Source of the DNA: Deltaproteobacteria bacterium
GTDB lineage: Bacteria > Desulfobacterota > GWC2-55-46
Assembly (NCBI GenBank): GCA_016177845.1
Contig: JACOUO010000007.1
Coordinates: 82,332 to 146,331 of the forward strand
Length of the DNA stretch: 64,000 nt
Direction: 5' to 3'
Position numbers and translations under genes: made by a program. Below the pieces are notes generated by a model that was not told the origin of the DNA, made no database searches, and saw only the letters and a list, made by a program, of their open reading frames with translations. This document shows, in pieces, positions 34,696 through 41,590 of this stretch. The stretch's first letter is position 1. Each line of letters opens with the position of its first letter.

Positions 34696-35511
34696 ATGAA
34701 AAGGTTTTTTTTGATGGAATCTGCTGCAGTAAAAATCCTATATAACAAAGAAGTCGCTCCAAAATACTTTAAGCTCGGCCTTTCATGGAAAACCCCTCCC
34801 ATAGCGCCAGGCCACTTTGTAATGCTCAGGGTCTCTGACGGGCTTGACCCGCTTCTCAGGCGTCCTTTTGGCATTTATAATGTGCTCGGCTCAAAAGGAA
34901 AGGGGACTTTTAAGGGGAACGGCATCGAGCTTGTCTATCAGGTGGTCGGCAAAGGCACCCAGATACTCGCCAATAAAGCTGCAGGTGAGACAATCAACCT
35001 CCTTGGCCCTCTTGGCAACGGTTTCCCCCATCCCGATGGTTCAAAGAAAATCATAATGATAGCAGGCGGCATGGGTATTGTGCCTTTGCATATGCTGGCA
35101 AAGAGTACGGAAGGGGCGGTATTGCTCTACGGGGCAAGGGATAAGAAGGTCGCCTCAATGGCAAAGGATTTTAAGGACACCAAATGCAAGGTAAAGATAG
35201 CCACAGAGGACGGAAGCGTCGGCAAAAAAGGGCTTGTGACCGAGCTTCTTAAAACAGAGCTCAAATCTGATTCGGTTGTCTATGCCTGCGGGCCTGTAGG
35301 GATGTTGAAGCAGGCCTCCATTATCTCTCAGGCAGCAGGGGTCAAATGTTATGTATCACTTGAGCGTTCAATGGCGTGCGGAATAGGCGTATGCCTCGGC
35401 TGCGCCGTAAAGGCAAAGACGCACAATGAAAAAGAGAATAAAAATTACAGGATGGTCTGCTCTGAAGGCCCTGTATTCGATAGCGAGGAAATAGATTGGG
35501 ACGCACTGTAA
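34696..35511 (+). CDS. pyrK: Dihydroorotate dehydrogenase electron-transfer subunit PyrK
   Basis: PyrK carries FAD and a [2Fe-2S] cluster and passes electrons from dihydroorotate dehydrogenase B to NAD+. The protein has the FAD segment LLRRPFGIYNV, the NAD-binding stretch IMIAGGMGIVPLHML, YACGPVGMLK, and the C-terminal cluster motif SMACGIGVCLGCAV with a fourth Cys further on (MVCSEGP). The in-frame ATG at 34714 (MESAAVKILYN) has a better ribosome-binding site (AAAAGG) than 34696 and may be the true start. The end overlaps pyrD by 16 bases, as expected for a two-subunit enzyme. Confidence 0.93.
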   Translation: MKRFFLMESAAVKILYNKEVAPKYFKLGLSWKTPPIAPGHFVMLRVSDGLDPLLRRPFGIYNVLGSKGKGTFKGNGIELVYQVVGKGTQILANKAAGETINLLGPLGNGFPHPDGSKKIIMIAGGMGIVPLHMLAKSTEGAVLLYGARDKKVASMAKDFKDTKCKVKIATEDGSVGKKGLVTELLKTELKSDSVVYACGPVGMLKQASIISQAAGVKCYVSLERSMACGIGVCLGCAVKAKTHNEKENKNYRMVCSEGPVFDSEEIDWDAL

Positions 35512-36434
35512 ATAAAAAGGCAAACCCGAAGCTTGGAGTAGAGATAGCAGGCATTAAATTCAGAAACCCGGTGATGACCGCCTCAGGCACATTCGGCTAC
35601 GGGCTTGAGTTCACGCCTTACACGGATTTGAATAAGCTTGGCGGCATTGTGGTTAAGGGGCTTTCGCTCAATCCGAGGCAGGGAAACCCTTCTCCAAGGA
35701 TAGTAGAGACCCCGTGCGGCATGCTTAACGCAATAGGGCTGCAGAATGTCGGAGTGGATTACTTTATCAAGGAAAAACTTCCTGCCCTCAGAAAATACAA
35801 GACGCAGATAATAGCCAATATCTTCGGTGAGACGATTGAAGATTATATGGAAGTCGCTAAAAGGCTTAGTGACTCCGAGGGTGTTTCTGCCATCGAGATA
35901 AACATATCCTGCCCGAATGTAAAGAAGGGCGGCATTGTATTCGGCACAGACCCGTCAGAGGCTGCAAAGGTAGTCTCTGCCGTAAAAGGTTCTTCAAGGC
36001 TTCCAATAATCACCAAGCTCTCACCCAATGTCACTGACATAAAGGTGATGGTAAAAGCGGTTGAAGAAGCAGGCGCCGATGCCATCTCACTTATCAATAC
36101 GCTTACAGGCATGGTCATTGATGTTGAGAAGAGGAAGCCTGTGCTTGCCACTATCACAGGCGGGCTTTCAGGGCCTGCGATAAGGCCTGTAGCCGTAAGG
36201 ATGGTATGGCAGGCAAAGCAGGTCGCCAAAGTGCCCTTGATAGGCATGGGCGGCATCATGAATGCCCGTGACGCGCTTGAGTTTATTATCGCAGGCGCAT
36301 CAGCTGTTCAGGTAGGCACGGCAAATTTTGTTGACCCTGACAGCGCGGCAAAGGTCGCCGATGGAATAGAAGAGTATATTACAAGGCATAAGACAAGCTT
36401 AAAGGATTTGATAGGGTCGATGAAGGTTGGGTAA
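35496..36434 (+). CDS. pyrD: Dihydroorotate dehydrogenase B catalytic subunit PyrD
   Basis: PyrD oxidises dihydroorotate to orotate in pyrimidine synthesis using FMN. The 312-residue class 1B protein has FRNPVMTASGTFGYG, LNPRQGNPSPRIVETPCGMLNAIGLQN, INISCPNVKKGG with the catalytic Cys, TKLSPNVTDI, and the FMN phosphate site PLIGMGGIMNARDALEFI with AVQVGTANF. The start is TTG 35496, inside the end of pyrK, seven bases after GAGGAA; no ATG is available upstream of the conserved core. A terminator follows 17 bases after the stop. Confidence 0.94.
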   Translation: MGRTVNKKANPKLGVEIAGIKFRNPVMTASGTFGYGLEFTPYTDLNKLGGIVVKGLSLNPRQGNPSPRIVETPCGMLNAIGLQNVGVDYFIKEKLPALRKYKTQIIANIFGETIEDYMEVAKRLSDSEGVSAIEINISCPNVKKGGIVFGTDPSEAAKVVSAVKGSSRLPIITKLSPNVTDIKVMVKAVEEAGADAISLINTLTGMVIDVEKRKPVLATITGGLSGPAIRPVAVRMVWQAKQVAKVPLIGMGGIMNARDALEFIIAGASAVQVGTANFVDPDSAAKVADGIEEYITRHKTSLKDLIGSMKVG

Positions 36435-36450
36435 TTCGCTCGCCCCTTTT

Positions 36451-36482
36451 AATCCCCTCCCTTCAAGGGAGGGGATTTTTTA
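36451..36482 (+). terminator. Intrinsic terminator after pyrD
   Basis: An 11-bp stem (36451-36461 with 36467-36477), a TTCAA loop and a T6 tract. Confidence 0.88.
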
Positions 36483-36495
36483 TTGCCTACTATTT

Positions 36496-36693
36496 GTCAT
36501 TCCCGCGAAAGCGGGAATTCAGGGGTGTCTGAATACTGGATTCCCGAGAAAGGCATTCGGGAATGACGGAATATGAGAAACTTTGACATTGCGAACAGAG
36601 TGAAGCGATCTGAGACTTTTTCTTTTCCTTAGCTGAACTTCTAACCATGCCTTACTAAACCGTCATTCCCGAGTGTTTCTATCGGGAATCCAG
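36496..36693 (+). repeat. Left ~190-bp direct repeat flanking the GIY-YIG gene
   Basis: A composite block. It begins with a perfect palindrome ATTCCCGC-gaaa-GCGGGAAT (36499-36518). An ATTCCCGA-N9-TCGGGAAT unit (36540-36564) and a CATTGCGAACAGAG...GATCTGAG unit (about 36585-36613) follow. A ~50-base segment comes next, and the block ends in a second ATTCCCGA-N9-TCGGGAAT unit (36665-36689). It repeats at 37001-37193 with, by my reading, about nine differences including two single-base indels. It ends seven bases before the GIY-YIG start codon. Confidence 0.88.
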
Positions 36694-36699
36694 TCTTTA

Positions 36700-36987
36700 A
36701 TGAAAACTTTTTACGTCTATATCCTCGCAAGCAAACAAAATGGAACCCTTTACATCGGAGTTACAAACGATATCTTAAGGCGCGTTTATGAACATAAAAA
36801 CGATTTAGTTGATGGCTTTTGCAAAAAATACGGAGTACATAATCTTGTCTATTTCGAGCAGTTCGATGAAATTGAATCGGCTATCCAGAGGGAAAAACAG
36901 CTGAAAAAGTGGAACAGAAAATGGAAGACAGACTTGATAGAGAAGACAAATCCGAATTGGCGGGACCTGTATGAGGATTTAGTCTGA
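36700..36987 (+). CDS. GIY-YIG endonuclease-domain protein
   Basis: This 95-residue protein consists of one GIY-YIG domain of the UvrC/YhbQ-like type. Features are YVYILASKQNGTLYIGVTNDILRRVYEHKN at the N-terminus (the GIY-YIG motif appears as VYI...YIG, with the catalytic Arg in LRRVYEH) and a conserved Glu in EIESAIQREKQLKKWNRKWK. It should be a small nuclease. The start is ATG 36700, without a ribosome-binding site; a GTG at 36673 inside the repeat could be an alternative. The gene is isolated and sits exactly between two ~190-bp direct repeats made of REP-like palindromes, an arrangement suggestive of a domesticated or mobile repeat-linked nuclease. Confidence 0.88.
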   Translation: MKTFYVYILASKQNGTLYIGVTNDILRRVYEHKNDLVDGFCKKYGVHNLVYFEQFDEIESAIQREKQLKKWNRKWKTDLIEKTNPNWRDLYEDLV

Positions 36988-37000
36988 TACTCTTAGTGTT

Positions 37001-37193
37001 GTTATTCCCGCGAAAGCGGGAATCCAGGGCGTCTGAATACTGGATTCCCGATAAAGACATTCGGGAATGACGGAATATGAGAACTTTGTCATTGCAAACA
37101 GAGTGAAGCGATCTGAGACTTTTTCTTTTCCTTAGCTGAACTTCTAACCATGCCTTACTAAACCGTCATTCCCGAGTGTATCTATCGGGAATC
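37001..37193 (+). repeat. Right ~190-bp direct repeat flanking the GIY-YIG gene
   Basis: Same module order as the left copy: palindrome ATTCCCGC-gaaa-GCGGGAAT (37004-37023), ATTCCCGA/TCGGGAAT (37044-37068), the CATTGCAAACAGAG unit, the same intervening segment, and a terminal ATTCCCGA/TCGGGAAT (37168-37192). The inner ~90 bases (from ACAGAGTGAAGCG onward) are identical to the left copy apart from one base near the end. Confidence 0.88.
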
Positions 37194-37227
37194 TTTTTTA
37201 AGGTAAACATCTGAATCAGAAATAAAA

Positions 37228-37260
37228 AGACCGGGTCGGCTTTTCGCCTTCCCGGTTTTT
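37228..37260. terminator. Bidirectional terminator downstream of mrp
   Basis: Stem ACCGGG/CCCGGT (37230-37235, 37251-37256) with an inner GGC/GCC stem. A T-tract follows on the plus strand (37256-37260) and, on the minus strand, CTTTTTATT follows. The latter ends the minus-strand mrp transcript. Confidence 0.75.
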
Positions 37261-37280
37261 AGTTTTTACTATATCAGGTT

Positions 37281-38333
37281 TTATGCTAAATCCAGTACGC
37301 TTATCCTGCTTGCAACAGTGCAGGCGATATCCAAAAACGCCTTTGAGTGGACTGAGTCAGGGGCTGATTCTACGATAGGCTTTCCTGTATCTCCGCCTTC
37401 CCTTATCTCAATATCAATAGGTATCTTGCCAAGAAGCGGCACGCTGTACCTTTCGCTTGTCTTCTGGCCTCCTCCGTGGCTGAATATCTCGGAAGTGCCA
37501 TTGCAGTGAGGGCAAACAAAAAAGCTCATATTCTCAACAATGCCAAGGATAGGCACTTTCACTTCATTGAACATCTTTATGGCGCGCCTTGCGTCGATAA
37601 GCGCAACATCCTGCGGTGTGGTTACAATCACCGCGCCTGTAAGCGGTATTGTCTGCACAAGGGTCAACTGAACATCGCCTGTGCCCGGGGGCAGGTCGAT
37701 TACAAGATAATCAAGGTCTCCCCAATCCACTCCTGTAAGGAACTGCTTGATAAGCTGCATTACAAGAGGGCCCCTCCAGATAAGGGGGGTCTCTTCATCG
37801 AGCATGAAGCCGACCGATACAAGCTTTACCCCGTACTTCTCAAGGGGAACAAGTTTTTCCTGAGGGGTAGCCATCAGAGGCTCATGGAGGCCCATCATCA
37901 GGGGAAGGCTCGGTCCGTAGATGTCGGTATCCAGAATGCCGACCTTTGCGCCTGTTTTAGCAAGCGCGAGCGCAAGGTTAACGGATACGGTTGATTTACC
38001 GACTCCGCCTTTGCCGCTGGCTACGGCTATCGTATTCTTGATTCCCGGAATCGGGGCCTTGTCAGGCAGATGCTTGCCCTGCGGAACATTGGCTCCTGTT
38101 ACTATAGCCACTTCCGTTACCCCGGGGATTGCCTTAACCGCATTTATCGAGTTAGTCTCAAGCTCTTTCTTTAAGGGGCAGGCCATTGTTGTAAGGATAA
38201 GGTTGAAATGGACCTTGCTCCCGTTTATCTTTATATCCTTGATCATGTTCAAGGTTACGAGGTCCTTGCCAAGTTCAGGGTCCATTACTGTCCTGAGCGC
38301 GTCAAGTACCTGTGCTTCAGTTATATTTTCCAA
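37281..38333 (-). CDS. mrp: Mrp/ApbC family Fe-S cluster carrier ATPase
   Basis: Mrp/ApbC proteins are P-loop NTPases that carry and transfer [4Fe-4S] clusters. The 350-residue protein has an N-terminal MIP18/DUF59 domain (VLDALRTVMDPELGKDLVTL), the deviant Walker A GKGGVGKST (about residues 108-116), LDTDIYGPSLP, DLPPGTGDVQLTL, and the cluster-binding CPHC near residue 269. The start is TTG with a perfect GGAGG five to ten bases upstream. It is the last gene of a minus-strand unit containing NifU-like, ferredoxin and other cysteine-rich proteins, which fits an Fe-S maturation role. Confidence 0.94.
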   Translation of the reverse strand: MENITEAQVLDALRTVMDPELGKDLVTLNMIKDIKINGSKVHFNLILTTMACPLKKELETNSINAVKAIPGVTEVAIVTGANVPQGKHLPDKAPIPGIKNTIAVASGKGGVGKSTVSVNLALALAKTGAKVGILDTDIYGPSLPLMMGLHEPLMATPQEKLVPLEKYGVKLVSVGFMLDEETPLIWRGPLVMQLIKQFLTGVDWGDLDYLVIDLPPGTGDVQLTLVQTIPLTGAVIVTTPQDVALIDARRAIKMFNEVKVPILGIVENMSFFVCPHCNGTSEIFSHGGGQKTSERYSVPLLGKIPIDIEIREGGDTGKPIVESAPDSVHSKAFLDIACTVASRISVLDLA

Positions 38334-38391
38334 GTGAACACCTCCGTTATGCCGTCTTTTCAGAGGGCAGTTACGCTTTATTTTTGTGAGC

Positions 38392-38580
38392 TTACCTTGA
38401 AGCCGCTTCGTTCAGGGCATTCATCAGTTCTTCAAGAGGCGCCCCGTCACGCTTTGCCGCTGCTTCGATGCTTACCGCACCTCCGCAGCAGGAGTCGATC
38501 TTGAACTGGGTAAAGATGCCTATGGTTTTGGGATACATCTTTATGCAGTCGTTTACTACTATGTCTTTGGTTACTTTCAT
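38392..38580 (-). CDS. Small ScdA N-terminal (DUF542)-like protein
   Basis: This 62-residue protein resembles the N-terminal domain of ScdA/RIC iron-sulfur repair proteins: IVVNDCIKMYPKTIGIFTQFKIDSCCGG, with the CCGG motif near residue 32, then an EAAAKRDGAPLEELMNAL helix. The hemerythrin-like part of RIC is absent, so this is a stand-alone domain. It lies between the DUF1858 gene and mrp in an apparent Fe-S and nitrosative-stress-type operon. An AAAGGTAG ribosome-binding site precedes the ATG. Function is inferred. Confidence 0.75.
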   Translation of the reverse strand: MKVTKDIVVNDCIKMYPKTIGIFTQFKIDSCCGGAVSIEAAAKRDGAPLEELMNALNEAASR

Positions 38581-38585
38581 GTTAT

Positions 38586-38798
38586 CTACCTTTTATTGGC
38601 GATTTCGTTTAATTCTCTGATGACGGCATCTAAATCAGCGTTATGCATGTTTGAGCCGAAATCTATGTCTTCGTTATTCGCTCCCGGACAATCAAAACAG
38701 CCTTTGCCAAAGTATTTCTTGAATACCTTGACGGTGTCAGGGTATTGCCTCATTACTTCCCCGATAAGCATCTCTTTTGTTATCTTTTCGCTCGGCAT
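38586..38798 (-). CDS. DUF1858-domain protein
   Basis: This 70-residue protein has the DUF1858 pattern: ITKEMLIGEVMRQYPDTVKVFKKYFGKGCFDCPGA with a CxxC near residue 34, then DLDAVIRELNEIA. DUF1858 proteins are distant relatives of the ScdA N-terminal domain and often lie near hybrid-cluster or NO-responsive genes. It is five bases upstream of the ScdA-like gene, so both are probably co-translated. Function is unknown. Confidence 0.8.
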   Translation of the reverse strand: MPSEKITKEMLIGEVMRQYPDTVKVFKKYFGKGCFDCPGANNEDIDFGSNMHNADLDAVIRELNEIANKR

Positions 38799-38811
38799 AG
38801 GGGAAGCCTTA

Positions 38812-39234
38812 TTATTTTGCCGGTGCTGCAGGTTTTGCCGGTGCCGGCGCTGCCTTGATGGTCTTTAACATATTCAGCACAAAAAATACGATTGAAACTG
38901 ATTCAACAAGCGCGAAAAGGAGGAGGACTGTTGTGCTCCCGCTCATCTCCCTTACCCACCAGCCGATTGCCATTCCGATAAGGCCGATATTGGCAAGCCA
39001 GAGCTGCCATGATGAGAGCTTGTCGCTCCAAAGGGGCCTTCCGCTGAACCTCGGGAGTATGTGATAGCCTACACCGTAGACCATCATTGACATCCAGCCA
39101 AGGAGGTTAAAATGCACATGTATCGGCATCCAGGGGTAAACAGGGCCGGTTACGCTCATTTGCAGGCCCAAAAGGATTGCCAGAAGAAAATATATCATTG
39201 CGCATCTTATAAACCATACTGTAATGCTGCTCAT
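38812..39234 (-). CDS. Mini heme-copper-oxidase-like membrane protein
   Basis: This 140-residue protein has four predicted membrane helices (about residues 8-28, 40-62, 72-92, 98-122) and an Ala/Pro/Lys-rich C-terminal tail. The second helix, MPIHVHFNLLGWMSMMVYGVGYHILPRFSG, closely resembles the helix-X segment of heme-copper oxidase subunit I. The larger oxidase-like gene at 40126 has AHYHCVIGAVTIAFMGLFYEILP at that place. It therefore looks like a stand-alone heme-binding fragment of that fold. A GGAGG site precedes the ATG. It lies 14 bases before the DUF1858 gene. Role unknown; NO or O2 sensing or heme handling are possibilities. Confidence 0.7.
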   Translation of the reverse strand: MSSITVWFIRCAMIYFLLAILLGLQMSVTGPVYPWMPIHVHFNLLGWMSMMVYGVGYHILPRFSGRPLWSDKLSSWQLWLANIGLIGMAIGWWVREMSGSTTVLLLFALVESVSIVFFVLNMLKTIKAAPAPAKPAAPAK

Positions 39235-39308
39235 TAAAAATCCTCCGATTTAAATAATTGTAAGAAGATAAAACCAAAACCCCGCTTGAATATCACCACC
39301 CTTTTTGG

Positions 39309-39494
39309 TTATCTGACAACCTCTTTGGGAGCAGGCTGGCATACATCCATCGGACATACTTCAGCACAGGCGCCGCACTCGGTACAGAGCTTCGAGTCTA
39401 TTATATAGGGTGTGCCCTCGCTGATAGCCCCTTCCGGGCACTGGGGCAGGCAGACACCGCAGGCTATGCATTCCGGTAATATCTGATAAGCCAT
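39309..39494 (-). CDS. 2[4Fe-4S] ferredoxin
   Basis: This 61-residue ferredoxin has two cluster motifs, CIACGVCLPQCP and CTECGACAEVCP, each with CxxCxxCxxxCP spacing. It is a soluble low-potential electron carrier. It is separated from the upstream NifU-like gene by a minus-strand terminator and from the downstream membrane protein by 74 bases. An AAAGG site precedes the ATG. Confidence 0.93.
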   Translation of the reverse strand: MAYQILPECIACGVCLPQCPEGAISEGTPYIIDSKLCTECGACAEVCPMDVCQPAPKEVVR

Positions 39495-39513
39495 AAATAC
39501 CTTTGCCTTATTG

Positions 39514-39541
39514 AAAAAAACGGCAGGGTGTTGGCCCTGCC
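39514..39541 (-). terminator. Minus-strand terminator between nifU-like and ferredoxin genes
   Basis: A 7-bp stem (39522-39528 with 39535-39541). Read on the minus strand it is followed by a run of seven T residues. It would end or attenuate the nifU-like transcript. Confidence 0.75.
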
Positions 39542-39626
39542 TTGTTTATTTTTAATGCTCTTTACGCACCACTGCCTTTTGAGAGCGGAATCTTCGCCCC
39601 ATTTGCTTCAGTCCTTTATGAAAAAC

Positions 39627-39854
39627 TTAGATTGAAAGGACCTGTTTTACTTCGGGTACCTTTTCCTTGATAGCCCTTTCTACACCCATCGCAAGTGTTA
39701 TCTGGGCGCTCGGACATCCTGAACAGGCTCCCTGGAGCTGGACCCTTACTATGCCTTCAGCTTCGTCGATATCGACAAGTTCAACGTCTCCGCCGTCTGC
39801 CTGCAAAGCCGGTCTTATACCGCTAAGAGCTTCTTCAACTCTTTCCCTTAACAT
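39627..39854 (-). CDS. NifU C-terminal-domain (Nfu-type) protein
   Basis: This 75-residue protein is a single NifU_C domain. It has IRPALQADGGDVELVDID and the cluster-binding CSGCP (CxxC near residue 44) with QITLAMGVERAIKEKVPEV. Such proteins act as scaffolds or carriers for Fe-S clusters. It is the first gene of the minus-strand Fe-S group and has a promoter just upstream. A good TTGGAGG site precedes the ATG. Confidence 0.9.
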   Translation of the reverse strand: MLRERVEEALSGIRPALQADGGDVELVDIDEAEGIVRVQLQGACSGCPSAQITLAMGVERAIKEKVPEVKQVLSI

Positions 39855-39889
39855 ATGTAGCCTCCAATAATATATTTGAATATCAATAT

Positions 39890-39919
39890 ATTATATTATG
39901 AAATATAAAACCCTTTCAA
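39890..39919 (-). promoter_or_regulatory. Promoter for the minus-strand nifU-like gene
   Basis: On the minus strand: TTGAAA (39919-39914), 18-base spacer, TATAAT (39895-39890). The start codon is 36 bases downstream. The remaining divergent region to 40125 is AT-rich and holds nothing else I can name. Confidence 0.55.
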
Positions 39920-40125
39920 GGAATAATAAATGATTTCTGTCATGTTCTTAAGCCTTATTTTGGATTATTAATATTATACGGGGAACAAAGGATATCTGGC
40001 GGAGATAGGTTTGAAAAAAGCCGTGCTGCGCGCATAAAGCCTGCCCTTGATGTTTTGGGATACCTCTGGTAGAGTAGCTTTAAACTTACAATTTATAAAA
40101 ATTAGTCTTCTGATGGATGTGTTTT

Positions 40126-41520
40126 ATGGCAGCGCCTGACAAAGGAACTGAAAAACTTATATACGGCTGGCTCATGCTTTCCGTTTTTTCGCTTGTATTC
40201 GCCGGTATTTTCGCTTTTATGGTGGCGCTCGCAAGAACGCCCGTGATTGAAAATTTCCTGCCCCTGGGCCGCGACTATATATATGTAGCCCTTGTCGGTC
40301 ATGTTGTCCTTGCTGTTGTAATATGGTTTTTGGCTTTTGAGGGCTTCCTCTGGACGCTGACCTCTACGGTAAATCTCGGCAGAAGGGAGTTCTGCCCTAC
40401 CCTTGGGAAGATTTCCCTTGGGCTTTCTGCCTCAGGCATGGCGCTTGTGGTGATATCAGCAGTATTCGGGCTTGGCAACGCCGAGCTTGCCAACTATGTG
40501 CCTGTGCTCCTGACACCTGTTTTTTATACGGGGCTTATCCTTTTCGCCTCAGGCATACTTTTTAACCTTATAAATACATTCATCACGGTCATTCAGGCAA
40601 AGAAAGAGGGTATAAAACTGCCCATCACTACCTTCGGGATGACGGTTGCGGGCATTGCGGTCTCGGTTGCCTTTATCTGTTTCGGGCTTTCAGGGTATTT
40701 CCAGTACTCTACAGGTAAGATGTACCTTGATTTCGAGAGGCTCTTCTGGGGAGGCGGCCATATACTCCAGTTTGCCAATACGATATCCATGATAACTGTC
40801 TGGATATACCTTGCAAAAATGATATTCAAAAAAGAGCCGCTTGGCAGCGGATATTCAAAGGTACTCTATATTGTTTTCCTTGTTTTTGTGCTCCCTGCTC
40901 CTATCATCTACTTTCTGCATGATACCTCCACGCAGGCGTATAAAGAGAGTTTTACATTCCTCATGCAGTGGGGGCTTGGGCCTTCGACAACTGTTTTCAT
41001 GCTCGCCCTTTTTATACTGATGTTCTCAGAGAAACGGCTCTGGAAAGACCCGGGTTTTTCATCCCTGTTCCTTTCAATGTCGATATTCCTGCTCGGGGGG
41101 CTTATCGGCGTAGACATCGGAGGGGTAAATACAAAGATACCGGCGCATTACCACTGCGTTATCGGCGCCGTCACAATAGCCTTTATGGGGCTTTTTTACG
41201 AAATACTGCCTGTATTTAAAAGGCAGCTCTACAGCCCTAAGATGGCCGCTGTCCAGCCTTACCTCTATTCGCTCGGCATAGTGCTCTTTGCGGTCGGGCT
41301 CTATCTTGCGGGCTCTCACGGGGTGGCAAGAAAGACCTACGGGAGCGAGCAGAACCTTAACACAATGGGCAAGCTCATAGGCATGAGCATCATGGGCATA
41401 GGCGGGCTTGTAGCCATAAGCGGAGGCATAACTTTCGTCCTTAACGCGCTACTTTCCCTTATCAAAAGGGAAAAGGCAGATATAATTGCTGATGATATAG
41501 CTGTGGCTAAAGTGAAATAA
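40126..41520 (+). CDS. Atypical heme-copper oxidase subunit I-like protein
   Basis: This protein of about 465 residues has around 12 membrane helices and the general fold of heme-copper oxidase subunit I. Heme-ligand candidates are His in LVGHVVLAVVIWF (helix II) and the HYH pair in IPAHYHCVIG (helix X). A Cu/Fe-site His is in LFWGGGHILQF (helix VI). Two canonical features appear to be missing. The HH pair of helix VII is replaced by LPAPIIYFLHD, and the cross-linked Tyr position after the helix VI His is Phe (GHILQF). No subunit II is nearby. It may be an NO-reductase-like or divergent quinol/cytochrome oxidase. An ATG three codons earlier (40117) is an alternative start. Confidence 0.75.
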   Translation: MAAPDKGTEKLIYGWLMLSVFSLVFAGIFAFMVALARTPVIENFLPLGRDYIYVALVGHVVLAVVIWFLAFEGFLWTLTSTVNLGRREFCPTLGKISLGLSASGMALVVISAVFGLGNAELANYVPVLLTPVFYTGLILFASGILFNLINTFITVIQAKKEGIKLPITTFGMTVAGIAVSVAFICFGLSGYFQYSTGKMYLDFERLFWGGGHILQFANTISMITVWIYLAKMIFKKEPLGSGYSKVLYIVFLVFVLPAPIIYFLHDTSTQAYKESFTFLMQWGLGPSTTVFMLALFILMFSEKRLWKDPGFSSLFLSMSIFLLGGLIGVDIGGVNTKIPAHYHCVIGAVTIAFMGLFYEILPVFKRQLYSPKMAAVQPYLYSLGIVLFAVGLYLAGSHGVARKTYGSEQNLNTMGKLIGMSIMGIGGLVAISGGITFVLNALLSLIKREKADIIADDIAVAKVK

Positions 41521-41590
41521 GGCCTGTTAGGCCTTTCTGTTTTTGTATTCTGTTTACGGAATTTAAAAATCCCTTAGGAGGTTCCCCTGA

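Noticed and set aside
36496..37193. Conventional insertion sequence or composite transposon
   Set aside because: No transposase, no terminal inverted repeats and no target-site duplication recognised; the flanks are direct repeats built of REP-like palindromes.
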